Source: a virus. From it: DNA of 61,338 nt. Below are positions 46,668 through 54,599 of the stretch, piece by piece. The position numbers were made by a program, and so were the translations under genes. The notes under the pieces were generated by a model. That model ran no database searches and was not told the DNA's origin. It saw only the letters and a list, made by a program, of their open reading frames with translations. Numbering within the stretch: the first letter of the stretch is position 1; every line of letters begins with the position of its first letter. Location of the stretch: IMG/VR virus record IMGVR_UViG_3300036944_001020, positions 1 through 61,338 of that record, one strand, 5' to 3'.

Positions 46668-47305
46668 TGGCAACAAAAACAATAGTCCAAGAATCAACCC
46701 TAACCAAATTGGCTAGACAGCGATCTGCTCAAGATATGGCATTCTTGGGGGTTAAGTCGTATAAATGGTTTCAAAATAATGTAAGAAGTCTAAAAAATCC
46801 AAATAAACTAGCAAATGAGATAATCGTAGAACCCGGTAGAGGCGGGAGAATTCAAGAAGGTGGATTATACCATTTTATGTATGATCCAAAACACAAAGAT
46901 ACTTTACCATATTATGACAATTTTCCATTAATAATTATGCTCGGAAAGTATAATGATGGATTCCTTGGATTAAATTTACATTATCTCCCAATTCAAGTAA
47001 GAGCAGCATTTATGGATAAATTAACTGATTATGCTCTATGGACACCGCAGGGTGAACCAAGAAGATTAAGAATAACTTATGATATATTGGTTGCAACCTC
47101 TAGATACGCCGATTTCAAACCTTGTATAAAGCGATATCTATCAAGTCATATTAGATCAAAAATAATAGTTATACAACCACCAGAATGGGAAACTGCATTA
47201 TTTTTACCAACAGCACAATGGCAGGGAGCATCTATGCAAGAAGTTTATGCAAACTATGCAAAAGAAATGGCAAGTTCAATGATAAAATATCCAAGAAAGA
47301 AATAA
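46667..47305 (+). CDS. Probable DNA end protector gp2
   Basis: A 212-aa protein with PYYDNFPLIIMLGKYNDGFLGLNLHYLP and a C-terminal FKPCIKRYLSSHIRSKIIVIQPPEWETALFLP. I associate this pattern with proteins annotated as T4 gp2 (DNA end protector, protects packaged DNA from RecBCD) in marine T4-like phages, and gp2 lies next to gp4 in T4. The match is from memory, so the assignment is moderate. Shares 1 nt with gp4 and ends exactly at the next gene. Confidence 0.6.
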   Translation: MATKTIVQESTLTKLARQRSAQDMAFLGVKSYKWFQNNVRSLKNPNKLANEIIVEPGRGGRIQEGGLYHFMYDPKHKDTLPYYDNFPLIIMLGKYNDGFLGLNLHYLPIQVRAAFMDKLTDYALWTPQGEPRRLRITYDILVATSRYADFKPCIKRYLSSHIRSKIIVIQPPEWETALFLPTAQWQGASMQEVYANYAKEMASSMIKYPRKK

Positions 47306-47929
47306 ATGGCTAATTTTTCTTTAGAAAATTTCGTAGCAGAAATAAACAAATCTGGAGTCGCAAAGCCCAGTAAATTTGAAATTGAAATTACGCCGCCACC
47401 ATCGTTGGCTAATTATGCTGAAATATCAAAGTTAGCAAGCGTTTACTGCGAAGTTGCGAATTTTCCATCACTGACAATAAATACAAAACAGCATCAAATC
47501 TATGGGCCAGCATATCAGCGCCCAGTTGGGAGTGATTATGGTGGAGATGGCATTTCGGTGAGTTTTTTAGTTGATAAAGATATGAATATCAAGAAATTTT
47601 TTGAATCTTGGATGTTTTCAATTGTAGATACAAATTCATATAATCTAAATTATCAATCAAGCTATACAACACAAATAAAAATATCACAATTAGATGAGGC
47701 AGATAATATTAAATACAGCATTAAATTAATTGATGCATTTCCAAGAAATATCTCGGATATGGGATTAAATTCATCTGCGGTAAATGCGGCTCATAAACTA
47801 TCAGTTGTATTTGCTTATAGAAAGTGGATTCCAGATATTATTTTTAGTAATACTGGAGCCGGTAGAGGGGGTCAAGGCGGCGCGGCTGCACCATTCGTAG
47901 ACCCAAGAAGACTTGATTTAAAAAAATAA
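47306..47929 (+). CDS. gp54-like tail tube initiator (tail-tube fold)
   Basis: 207 aa with a tail-tube-like layout: KPSKFEIEI start strand, YCEVANFPSLTINTKQHQIYGP, DMNIKKFFESWM helix and the C-terminal AHKLSVVFAYRKW strand. T4 gp54 (320 aa) sits on gp48 and begins tube polymerisation, and this gene lies near gp26 as in T4. It is shorter than T4 gp54. A Gly-rich tail follows the last strand. Confidence 0.6.
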   Translation: MANFSLENFVAEINKSGVAKPSKFEIEITPPPSLANYAEISKLASVYCEVANFPSLTINTKQHQIYGPAYQRPVGSDYGGDGISVSFLVDKDMNIKKFFESWMFSIVDTNSYNLNYQSSYTTQIKISQLDEADNIKYSIKLIDAFPRNISDMGLNSSAVNAAHKLSVVFAYRKWIPDIIFSNTGAGRGGQGGAAAPFVDPRRLDLKK

Positions 47930-47944
47930 TGGAGTGAATAGATT

Positions 47945-48640
47945 ATGGCATTACCAACAATGGAGACACCGACATATGAATTGGTGTTACCCTCAACCGG
48001 CAAAAAAATAAAGTATAGACCTTTTCTAGTTAAAGAATATAAAATATTATTAACTGCAATCGAATCTGACTTAGATGAAATTACTCGCGTAATCTATGAT
48101 TTAATAGATGCATGCACATTTAATAAATTGAATTGCTCAAAATTAGCACACTTTGATATTGAATATATGTTCTTACAGATTCGTGCAAAATCAATAAGTG
48201 AAATTGCATCGATTACTGTTACGTGTGAGTGTGGTACAAAAATTCCGTATGATTTAGATATCACAAAAGCGATAATTGAGAATAACGAAAAACAAAATAA
48301 TAAAATATTGATTACTGATAATATTGGCGTAGAACTTCGTTATCCAAAATTTAATGAAGTATTGGATTTATTTGAAAATAGATCAAAAGAAAGAGCAATT
48401 GATATTGTAAAAGATTGCGTTGTGTCGGTGTTCACTAAAGATGCAACGCAAGATAGAGATAGCTTTACAGACGAAGAATTAACTGTATTTTTAAATTCTT
48501 TCACTAAAAAACAGTTTGATAAATTAGAAGAATTTTTTGTTAAAATGCCAAAGGTGATTCAAAATATTGAAGCCGTTTGCCCAGAATGCAATACAAATAA
48601 CGTGATCAAGTTAGAGGGCTTGCAAAATTTTTTCGTCTAA
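47945..48640 (+). CDS. gp26: gp26 baseplate hub / tail assembly protein
   Basis: 231-aa protein of the gp26 family. PSTGKKIKYRPFLVKEYKILL near the start, VTCECGTKIPYDLDI in the middle and CPECNTNN near the end are typical; the two Cys pairs may bind zinc. Later structural work leaves gp26 outside the mature T4 hub, so it may act as a chaperone in tail assembly. Its last codons (AAT TTT TTC GTC TAA) contain a slippery sequence, and a -1 reading frame of 64 codons continues past the stop (see the next entries). Good Shine-Dalgarno (GGAGTG) upstream. Confidence 0.88.
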   Translation: MALPTMETPTYELVLPSTGKKIKYRPFLVKEYKILLTAIESDLDEITRVIYDLIDACTFNKLNCSKLAHFDIEYMFLQIRAKSISEIASITVTCECGTKIPYDLDITKAIIENNEKQNNKILITDNIGVELRYPKFNEVLDLFENRSKERAIDIVKDCVVSVFTKDATQDRDSFTDEELTVFLNSFTKKQFDKLEEFFVKMPKVIQNIEAVCPECNTNNVIKLEGLQNFFV

Positions 48641-48748
48641 CTCTTTCCCATGATAATTTAGCCAACTATTATCAATTAAATTTCTCGTTAATACATCACC
48701 ATAAATATTCATTAACGGAAATAGAAAATATGTTGCCGTGGGAAAGAG
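48625..48748 (+). promoter_or_regulatory. Predicted -1 programmed frameshift signal at the gp26 stop
   Basis: Codon-phased slippery sequences A-AAT-TTT (48625-48631) and T-TTT-TTC (48628-48634), a 6-nt spacer that contains the gp26 stop codon, then a 12-bp stem: 48641-48652 (CTCTTTCCCATG) pairs with 48737-48748 (CGTGGGAAAGAG), with one G-U pair and an 84-nt loop. Heptamer, spacer and stem match the classical layout of -1 frameshift sites. Confidence 0.75.
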
Positions 48749-48828
48749 AAATATACGTTACTATGCTTATTAATTATTTACGTGAAGAAAATGAAAAATT
48801 AAAACAAAAACAACTCAAGGGGAAATAA
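48634..48828 (+). CDS. -1 frame extension of gp26 (gp51-like position), 64 aa
   Basis: Open in the -1 frame relative to gp26 from 48601 to the TAA at 48826-48828. It contains RLTLSHDNLANYYQ, LTEIENMLPWEREIY and a charged helical tail NYLREENEKLKQKQ. The first ATG in frame is at 48730, which would give only 32 residues and miss the protein-like upstream part. Reading through the slippery site yields a 294-aa gp26 fusion. It sits where T4 has gene 51. The stop is 2 nt before the holin start. Confidence 0.65.
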   Translation, partial: RLTLSHDNLANYYQLNFSLIHHHKYSLTEIENMLPWEREIYVTMLINYLREENEKLKQKQLKGK

Positions 48829-48830
48829 TT

Positions 48831-49133
48831 ATGTCAAATGAAATTACCAATCCACAAAAAGATAACGAACACTGGATGAATAGTAAATGGCGTCCAGCGA
48901 TGGGGTGGACATATATGGTAACGTGCTTATTTGATTTTATTCTTGCCCCGATTCTTTGGAGTTTAATTCAAGCATTACATGGCGGACAAGTTACTTCTCA
49001 ATGGCAACCATTAACATTGCAAGGCGCAGGATTATATCACGTTGCAATGGGCGCAGTGTTGGGTTTAGCGGCATTCGGTAGAACGCAAGAAAAAATAGCT
49101 GGCGCAAATAACGGTGGCATGGATAGCAACTAA
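48831..49133 (+). CDS. Holin-like membrane protein (3TM / GTA-holin type)
   Basis: 100 aa. NSKWRPAMGWTYMVTCLFDFILAPILWSLI gives a first membrane helix after a Trp-Arg-Pro motif, and AGLYHVAMGAVLGLAAFGRTQEK a second; this pattern resembles holins of the gene-transfer-agent type found in many myoviruses. It would permeabilise the inner membrane so that the endolysin at 57.1 kb can reach its target. A strong Shine-Dalgarno (AAGGGG) lies 8 nt upstream. It sits between gp26 and the tape measure, and overlaps nothing essential. Confidence 0.75.
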   Translation: MSNEITNPQKDNEHWMNSKWRPAMGWTYMVTCLFDFILAPILWSLIQALHGGQVTSQWQPLTLQGAGLYHVAMGAVLGLAAFGRTQEKIAGANNGGMDSN

Positions 49134-49134
49134 A

Positions 49135-50997
49135 ATGGCATTACCGAAACTAAATGAAACCCCAAATAAAGATGGGGATATGCAAGTTGTTGATGTTAAT
49201 GGCACCAAACAACTCATAAAAATTAATGAAAATATAGAAAAATTGACGGATTCAATATTGAATTTGGTTCAAAATTCTAAAACTTCCAATACCAATACAC
49301 CTAACGCCCCAACTAATACTACGCCACGAAAAGCCCCTAGTAATTCTAGACCACCCAGAGTTCCAAATAATCAAGTCGGAAAAAAGCCGGGAAGTTTTAC
49401 AAAGGGATTTGTTTCTGGATTATTGGGCATAGAGGATGCGGTTAATTATCATACGGCGGATGATAAAGAAAAAATAATGGATCAGCGCGAGTATTCGGAC
49501 GCAATGTACGGATTTAATAGACGTTACAGTAGAGGGAATTATACTCCAGCGACTGATGCGTCAGTTGATCCAATGCCAGTTGCACCAGAAGCATTGGCAG
49601 TCATACCTGCTACACCAAATTTACCTGAGCCAGAAAAGAAGCAAGAAACTGTTAGTATTGGTGGGCAAAAGTTAGATCCAAAAAATCCAAAGGATGCTAA
49701 ATTAATAGAGCAAATTAACAAACAATTGGTGGAATCTACTCCAACTGAGAAAGTTATTGCTTCGCCAACTGAAAATTTAGCACCAGCAACAGAAAAAAAT
49801 ACAACAGAAGCCAATCAATCCTATGCAAGTGATGAGTTAAATACTTCTATTGGAAAATTACAAACATCATTTGATAACTTAGCTGCATCTTTAAATACTC
49901 GCCCCAACAATGATAAATCTTTAGAAACAGTTTTACAAGAAACGTTTGCTAAATTAGATAGTACATTAAAGGGTAATCAATTCAATGCTGAATCATATAA
50001 AGCTGGCTACATTGAACCATATAAACCGACATATGGCAAAGAGGGAAGATCTATTAGCCCCAAAGTTATTTCTGCAATCAGCACAGATGGGGGGCAAGTC
50101 GCATCACCTACTGCATCTGATATTAAGGTTGCACCAATAGCTACTCCGGTAACTCAAGTTGCACCAATAGCTACACCAGTCAGTGCAGGTGGAATTGAGC
50201 CAAATGAAGATTCCAAGAAAGAGACCGATAAACAGCAAGATAGAGAGCTATTAGCTCAGGCAATTGCTGATAAATTGGGAGAAGTTTTAGGGAGTTCGGG
50301 TGGAATTGGATTACCAGATATTGGCGATGTTATCCCAGATGGATTGGGGAAGTCATCCGGAAAAGCTGGAAAGGCTGGTAAAGCTGGAAAAATATTAAGT
50401 GGATTGAGTAAGGCGGCAAAGTTTGGTGGCCCGCTTGCAGCGGCGCTAACAGTCGGAGAATCTGCATATGCGGGATATTCTGATTATAACGATGCTGAAA
50501 CTCAATTAGCTAAAGGAGAAATAACCGCAGATGAAGCCAAAACTAAAAAAAGTGGCGCAGTTGGTAAGGGCGTAGGAGGTGCAGCAGGTGGGCTTGCAGG
50601 GGCTGCTACGGGAGCTTTGGCTGGTGCAGCAATGGGTAGCATGGTTGGGCCTGTAGGAACCGTCGTTGGAACCTTAATAGGCGGCGCAATAGGTGCGTTT
50701 GGTGGAAGCGAATTGGGCAAAATGGGCGGGGAGTCTATTGGGCGTGAGTTGAGTAAACCAGAATATTTAAAACCTAAAGTAGATGTTTCCGTTCCTGAAA
50801 CAAAGGGACAAAAATTATCACAGATTACAAATGATAATTCAGAATTAAAAAGTTCCGCAGATTCTAAGGTCGCACCACAACAAATAATTTCATCAAGTGT
50901 TACTAACAATAACAACAAAGATAATTATATTCAAATGCCTCCGAGACCAAGAAACGATATGAACAGCATAGAACGGTATTTAGATAAAGTAAGATAA
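49135..50997 (+). CDS. Tail tape measure protein (gp29 position)
   Basis: A 620-aa protein starting at the ATG at 49135 (MALPKLNE). It has a Pro/Asn/Thr-rich N-terminal half with low complexity, an Ala/Gly-rich hydrophobic glycine-zipper stretch (residues about 475-545, GGAAGGLAGAATGALAGAAM-type), and a helical, charged remainder. Such membrane-active segments are typical of tape measures, which set tail length and help DNA cross the inner membrane. It lies after gp26 as gp29 does in T4 and has similar length (590). Ends at a strong terminator. Confidence 0.7.
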   Translation: MALPKLNETPNKDGDMQVVDVNGTKQLIKINENIEKLTDSILNLVQNSKTSNTNTPNAPTNTTPRKAPSNSRPPRVPNNQVGKKPGSFTKGFVSGLLGIEDAVNYHTADDKEKIMDQREYSDAMYGFNRRYSRGNYTPATDASVDPMPVAPEALAVIPATPNLPEPEKKQETVSIGGQKLDPKNPKDAKLIEQINKQLVESTPTEKVIASPTENLAPATEKNTTEANQSYASDELNTSIGKLQTSFDNLAASLNTRPNNDKSLETVLQETFAKLDSTLKGNQFNAESYKAGYIEPYKPTYGKEGRSISPKVISAISTDGGQVASPTASDIKVAPIATPVTQVAPIATPVSAGGIEPNEDSKKETDKQQDRELLAQAIADKLGEVLGSSGGIGLPDIGDVIPDGLGKSSGKAGKAGKAGKILSGLSKAAKFGGPLAAALTVGESAYAGYSDYNDAETQLAKGEITADEAKTKKSGAVGKGVGGAAGGLAGAATGALAGAAMGSMVGPVGTVVGTLIGGAIGAFGGSELGKMGGESIGRELSKPEYLKPKVDVSVPETKGQKLSQITNDNSELKSSADSKVAPQQIISSSVTNNNNKDNYIQMPPRPRNDMNSIERYLDKVR

Positions 50998-51024
50998 AAA
51001 AAAGGGAGCTAATGCTCCCTTTTT
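50996..51024. terminator. Bidirectional terminator between tape measure and gp32
   Basis: GGGAGC-TAAT-GCTCCC stem (51004-51019) with an A-run on the left and a T-run on the right, so it can end transcripts from both the plus-strand island and the minus-strand gp32 operon. Confidence 0.9.
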
Positions 51025-51040
51025 AATTTGTCAGATTGGT

Positions 51041-51961
51041 TTAATCATCTGATGCAAGATTAGCAAAATAATCCAATGAATCTTCTGCATTATCAAAGTC
51101 TACTTCCTTTGCTGGAGCAGCTTTAACTACCTTTGGCTTAGTTGTAGTAGAAGATGGTGGAGTATACTCCGCTTCTTCAATTTGAACATTTTCTGCTCTC
51201 ATTGACGAGCCAGAAGCTCCGCCAATAACAGACTCAAATTTAGCTTTCAATTCATCATATGACTTAAACTTAGATGGGTCTAAGAATTGTGTCAATGAAT
51301 GCTGAGAGTTCCAAATTTTCTCAATATCTTCATCATTATCTGCAACTGGACTTGGTGCATCGAATTCAGATTTATCGTAGTTACGATATCCTTCAACATT
51401 ACGAATCTTCAATTTAAAGTTTGCACCTTCCCAGAAATCAAATGGGTTGATTGCTGTTTCGTCTTCAAACTTTGGATTTGCAACATCAGATACTTTATCA
51501 AAAATCTTGCTACCGAATTTGAATAGAAATACTTTTCCTTCATTTTCTGGATGCTTAGAGTCAGAAACGATCAAGATATTTGCAATGTAGTTTAGTTTAC
51601 GTTTTTGTTTACGTACCAAATCTTGGTTTTCTTTTGTACCTGTATTCCAAAGTTTGGAGTTATATTCAGATACTGGATCGGGTTTGCCGATTGTAGTGAG
51701 AGATTCTTCGATGTACCATTTTCCCGATGGCCCCTGAAATCCGTGTTTAAATGTGCGAACGAATGGAAGATCTTCGCCCTTTGGTGCTGCGAGGAATCGA
51801 ATGACTGCGTAGCCATTTCCTGCCTTATCTACTTCTGGTTGCCAGAATTTATCTTCGTCGTTATTTGCATATTTTGGATTAGAGATATTCTCTACTTCCT
51901 GCTTCAATTTATCGAATCCACTTTTGGATTTACGAAGTGCGCTTAGTTCTTGAAAAGCCAT
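51041..51961 (-). CDS. gp32: Single-stranded DNA-binding protein gp32
   Basis: Coats single-stranded DNA and coordinates replication, recombination and repair. GYAVIRFLAAPKGEDLPFVRTFKHGF and KWYIEE, WANIL-type and KFGSKIFDKV blocks match the family; 306 aa equals T4 (301). The C-terminal ~40 residues are acidic (DFDNAEDSLDYFANLASDD), the protein-interaction tail. The zinc-binding Cys cluster of T4 (after KWYIET) is not present here (EESLTTIGKPDPVSEYN), as in cyanophage gp32 as I recall. It is the first gene behind a promoter with an 11-bp inverted repeat. Confidence 0.95.
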   Translation of the reverse strand: MAFQELSALRKSKSGFDKLKQEVENISNPKYANNDEDKFWQPEVDKAGNGYAVIRFLAAPKGEDLPFVRTFKHGFQGPSGKWYIEESLTTIGKPDPVSEYNSKLWNTGTKENQDLVRKQKRKLNYIANILIVSDSKHPENEGKVFLFKFGSKIFDKVSDVANPKFEDETAINPFDFWEGANFKLKIRNVEGYRNYDKSEFDAPSPVADNDEDIEKIWNSQHSLTQFLDPSKFKSYDELKAKFESVIGGASGSSMRAENVQIEEAEYTPPSSTTTKPKVVKAAPAKEVDFDNAEDSLDYFANLASDD

Positions 51962-52029
51962 ATTTTTTCCTTATTTACGGTATATTTAATTTGTATTTAA
52001 TTGTGTGACCTATTCACATAATCCATGAT

Positions 52030-52058
52030 ATAATACTAGGTATTCACTAATAAGTCAA
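52030..52058 (-). promoter_or_regulatory. Sigma70-like promoter for gp32
   Basis: Minus strand TTGACT (52053-52058), 17-bp spacer, TATTAT (52030-52035), about 70 bp upstream of the gp32 ATG. The rest of the 137-bp gap is AT-rich. Confidence 0.75.
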
Positions 52059-52069
52059 TAGTGAATACC
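52039..52069. repeat. 11-bp perfect inverted repeat over the gp32 promoter
   Basis: GGTATTCACTA (52039-52049), 9-bp spacer, TAGTGAATACC (52059-52069). The -35 element lies in its spacer and the left arm covers the -10/-35 spacer, so a bound protein would block the promoter. No T-tract follows, so it is not a terminator. Confidence 0.8.
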
Positions 52070-52098
52070 ATAGAAAATGATATTTTTATTGGGACATA

Positions 52099-52296
52099 TT
52101 ATCTCTTCGATTTAATGTTAAGATAATATTCGAGGTACTCGTCTTCATCTTCTTCCCTAAAATTATTATTAGAGAAATTTTTAGCTATATTGAATAGCGA
52201 TTTCCGATGTTTTTCTACTTTCGCGGTGGTTGGTGCAGTTTTAACTCTACGTTCTCTGCGATCATCATCCATATCGTAATTAGTTTTTTTGCTCAT
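52099..52296 (-). CDS. Hypothetical protein, 65 aa
   Basis: Very basic in the first 40 residues (many Lys/Arg, MSKKTNYDMDDDRRERRVK) and acidic near the end (REEDEDEYLEYY). No motif recognised. It is the last gene of the HO/FDBR-gp33-gp59 operon and lies between it and the gp32 promoter. Possibly a small nucleic-acid- or polymerase-binding factor. Confidence 0.6.
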   Translation of the reverse strand: MSKKTNYDMDDDRRERRVKTAPTTAKVEKHRKSLFNIAKNFSNNNFREEDEDEYLEYYLNIKSKR

Positions 52297-52326
52297 TTTT
52301 CCTCGATTGCCCCATTAATAAATTTT

Positions 52327-52545
52327 TCATTTTCCTTTTCCTTGTGTTGCAGTTTCTATGTAAGGCCACGTAGAAACTCGCTTGTTTAACTCCATTTGAT
52401 TACTTGCCAGTTTAACCAAATACCTTTGAGTATCTTTTAAAGATTCAGTTAACATTGAGACATGCTCTTGTAATAGCGTATGACTAATTTCAAGATTTTT
52501 AAGTCTCTGTTGCTGTAAGTCCAACTCTGTTTCTGTAAATTGCAT
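52327..52545 (-). CDS. Small coiled-coil protein, 72 aa
   Basis: Strong heptad pattern across residues 5-55 (TELDLQQQRLKNLEISHTLLQEH). Its 5' end overlaps gp59 by 47 nt, a rather long overlap; the downstream ATG alternatives would remove most of the coiled coil. Function unknown. Confidence 0.6.
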   Translation of the reverse strand: MQFTETELDLQQQRLKNLEISHTLLQEHVSMLTESLKDTQRYLVKLASNQMELNKRVSTWPYIETATQGKGK

Positions 52546-53122
52546 TATATTTATCTTTTTCTATTTTTAGAAATGGTTTATATTTTTTAATAGTTCTTGA
52601 GATATCCGGCCAAACAAATTCATCATCCAATTCTGCATCAAATTTTTCTACGAATCCTATCAGCTTTTCAATAATTACTAATGTTTCAATTGAAATTGCA
52701 TTTCTCAAGAATGCCTTGATTATATATGGATGCTCATTTTTAGCTATTTTAAATAACCATGTTGCATCTTTCTTATCAAATTCTAATTCATTTACAATCG
52801 AATCTAATTCATTTTTAAATACATACTGCAATGATTCTTTCTTTTTCTTCCATAACTTATATCTAACGTTGGCTTCTGAATCAAATACTCCGCCCCATCT
52901 GTCACCAGAAACAAAATTAGCAATTAAAAAATTAGCAACTTCTTCATCTGAATATGTTTTTGCTATTTTTCTAATGTGAGTTAAGTCTGTTCTTTTATTA
53001 AAACCTTCTTTTGTTATTTTACTGATCTTTCCTTTATTTGCAATTATATCATATTTGTCCGTAGTAAAATGCAATTTCAATGCAAGATAATAACGGTATA
53101 CTTCAAAGTCGGTCATGATCAT
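52499..53122 (-). CDS. gp59: gp59 helicase loader
   Basis: Loads the gp41 replicative helicase onto gp32-coated forked DNA. The start MTDFEVYRYYLALKLHFTTDKYD is typical of gp59 and 205-207 aa matches T4 (217). The ATG at 53122 overlaps the gp33 stop; an in-frame ATG at 53116 (MTDFEV) fits the family better. Confidence 0.9.
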   Translation of the reverse strand: MIMTDFEVYRYYLALKLHFTTDKYDIIANKGKISKITKEGFNKRTDLTHIRKIAKTYSDEEVANFLIANFVSGDRWGGVFDSEANVRYKLWKKKKESLQYVFKNELDSIVNELEFDKKDATWLFKIAKNEHPYIIKAFLRNAISIETLVIIEKLIGFVEKFDAELDDEFVWPDISRTIKKYKPFLKIEKDKYNAIYRNRVGLTATET

Positions 53123-53388
53123 AGAGGAAGTTTTCCCCTTTTTGTTCGCATATAATTCTGTTCCTCGGCTTCATTTTGAATTTTTTCTTTGAGTTGCATA
53201 TTAATTAAAACAGCAGCAGATTCTACCTCGATATCAGCATTCTCACAGTATTGAATAATTGCATCAATATACCCAATATTGTTCTCTAAAACTTGTTCTT
53301 CGATATATAAAGAAAATTCATTGGGATTTCTAAATCTTTTGGTGATAATTAAACTATCAGATAATGTTAAATTTGTATCAGATTCCAT
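53119..53388 (-). CDS. gp33: gp33 late-transcription coactivator
   Basis: Bridges the sliding clamp and RNA polymerase at late promoters together with gp55. I chose the start at 53388 (MESDTNLTL); the longer frame would overlap FDBR far more. The helical FSLYIEEQVLENNIGYIDAIIQYCE and INMQLKEKIQNEAEEQNY segments and the basic C-terminal KRGKLPL fit the gp33 family; 89 aa is shorter than T4 (112). It overlaps the bilin reductase gene by 11 nt. Confidence 0.8.
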   Translation of the reverse strand: MESDTNLTLSDSLIITKRFRNPNEFSLYIEEQVLENNIGYIDAIIQYCENADIEVESAAVLINMQLKEKIQNEAEEQNYMRTKRGKLPL

Positions 53389-54061
53389 GATATTCCGGAA
53401 ATAGCGTATCGTCCATGTATCGCTTAAAAAGAGTAGCATCTACTCCAATTGTCTCCATCATTGCAGGGGTGTGATGGTTCAATTTTTGATTTTTGCAATA
53501 ATAGTCATGGGCTTTAATATACGAAGATGGTGACTGCATTCCTACATTATACAGATATAAATCTAAATTAGCAATACTGGTTGTCAGTAATTTATCAATG
53601 TCTTCTGGCTCGGATACATTACCCAGAGCTAATATATTTGGACTAAAAATATTATTTGCCCATTCCGGCAATACTCGTGCTTTCAATCCAAATTTTGGAT
53701 ACATTGCCATTTGACGTTGAAATTTATTATAAAGGCGGGATGAATCAACTCTGGAAAAATCGTGGAATGCACCCGTTATTTTATTTGCGCCACATACAAC
53801 GTCAAAACCAAAAATAGGAGATGGATCATCATAATATGGAAAAATAGTCATGTGCATTACCCAGATTTTCTTGTATTCACGGGCATCTACGATTTCAATA
53901 TGTGCTCGGCGATAATTTATATCTTGAAATAGATAATTTTTCCATGTGAAATTTTCACTTTCGATAGTATAATCATGCGGCAATTCTAATACTGCCGCAC
54001 CATCAAATTTAGCTATCATTTTTTCAGAAAATGGTATTACTTTATCCCATACTAAAGACAT
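53378..54061 (-). CDS. pcyX: Ferredoxin-dependent bilin reductase (PcyX/PebS/PcyA family)
   Basis: Reduces biliverdin IXalpha with electrons from ferredoxin. The FDBR core MHMTIFPYYDDPSPIFGFDVVCG...NKITGAFHDFS is clear (residues about 69-106). Counting 17 residues back from Asp87 gives His70, the spacing of PcyA His88/Asp105; PebS has Asn at the His position as I recall, so the His favours the PcyA/PcyX lineage. An Asp-rich C-terminal GVDATLFKRYMDDTLFPE follows. Phage PcyX makes phycoerythrobilin in vitro; the product here is inferred. At 227 aa it matches the family. Start overlaps the heme oxygenase stop as TAATG, so the two are coupled. Confidence 0.85.
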   Translation of the reverse strand: MSLVWDKVIPFSEKMIAKFDGAAVLELPHDYTIESENFTWKNYLFQDINYRRAHIEIVDAREYKKIWVMHMTIFPYYDDPSPIFGFDVVCGANKITGAFHDFSRVDSSRLYNKFQRQMAMYPKFGLKARVLPEWANNIFSPNILALGNVSEPEDIDKLLTTSIANLDLYLYNVGMQSPSSYIKAHDYYCKNQKLNHHTPAMMETIGVDATLFKRYMDDTLFPEYHGI

Positions 54062-54582
54062 TATGCATATTCCTTCAATAGATCAATTGTTAGTTGAAAT
54101 GCAATGTTGGCTTCATCTGCCATGTCTTCGTCAATCAGTGTCCTAACGGTTTTAATTAGTTCTGCGCGATTTTCGAACTCATACATCTTTCCAGACCCCG
54201 GAACTAGTTTCTTCAACATTTGTCCGCCGAACATATCGCCCATGTGATGAACATAGATATGCGCCATGATCTTTTGTGGATCGGTAGAAATTGAATCTAA
54301 ATGATTGGCATACGACTTTGTTGATTTGCGAATTGGATACCCCCCAACGGCATCTATTTCTAAATAATCTTGGCGAATTGCACCAGACCTAGCAATATCT
54401 TCAATCCCGACAAGCAAACTCATTTTGTTTGCATATTCTTCTAGTTTTGAATAGATCACATACTTTTGAAAAATAAAATCAACATACTTTTCAACGTCAA
54501 CTGTTCCAGCAAAAATTGATTTAATGAATGGCTCATTTTCTGCTTCTGCATGCTTTACGGAAATTGCTTCTTTTAGTGACAT
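54061..54582 (-). CDS. ho1: Heme oxygenase
   Basis: Opens heme to biliverdin IXalpha, CO and iron, the substrate of the adjacent bilin reductase. The N-terminal KHAEAE supplies the proximal His (His11), and the distal-helix motif GDMFGGQML matches GDLSGGQ of known heme oxygenases. 173 aa is shorter than cyanobacterial HO1 (about 240) and closer to compact phage forms. Coupled by TAATG to the reductase gene. No own promoter was found; transcription probably comes from the unit starting at 55.66 kb. Confidence 0.9.
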   Translation of the reverse strand: MSLKEAISVKHAEAENEPFIKSIFAGTVDVEKYVDFIFQKYVIYSKLEEYANKMSLLVGIEDIARSGAIRQDYLEIDAVGGYPIRKSTKSYANHLDSISTDPQKIMAHIYVHHMGDMFGGQMLKKLVPGSGKMYEFENRAELIKTVRTLIDEDMADEANIAFQLTIDLLKEYA

Positions 54583-54599
54583 ATTATTTAAATGAATTA

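Noticed and set aside
49114-49134. Earlier start for the tape measure gene (MAWIATKM)
   Set aside because: It overlaps the holin stop and has no Shine-Dalgarno; the ATG at 49135 begins with a sequence similar to other gp26-region proteins.
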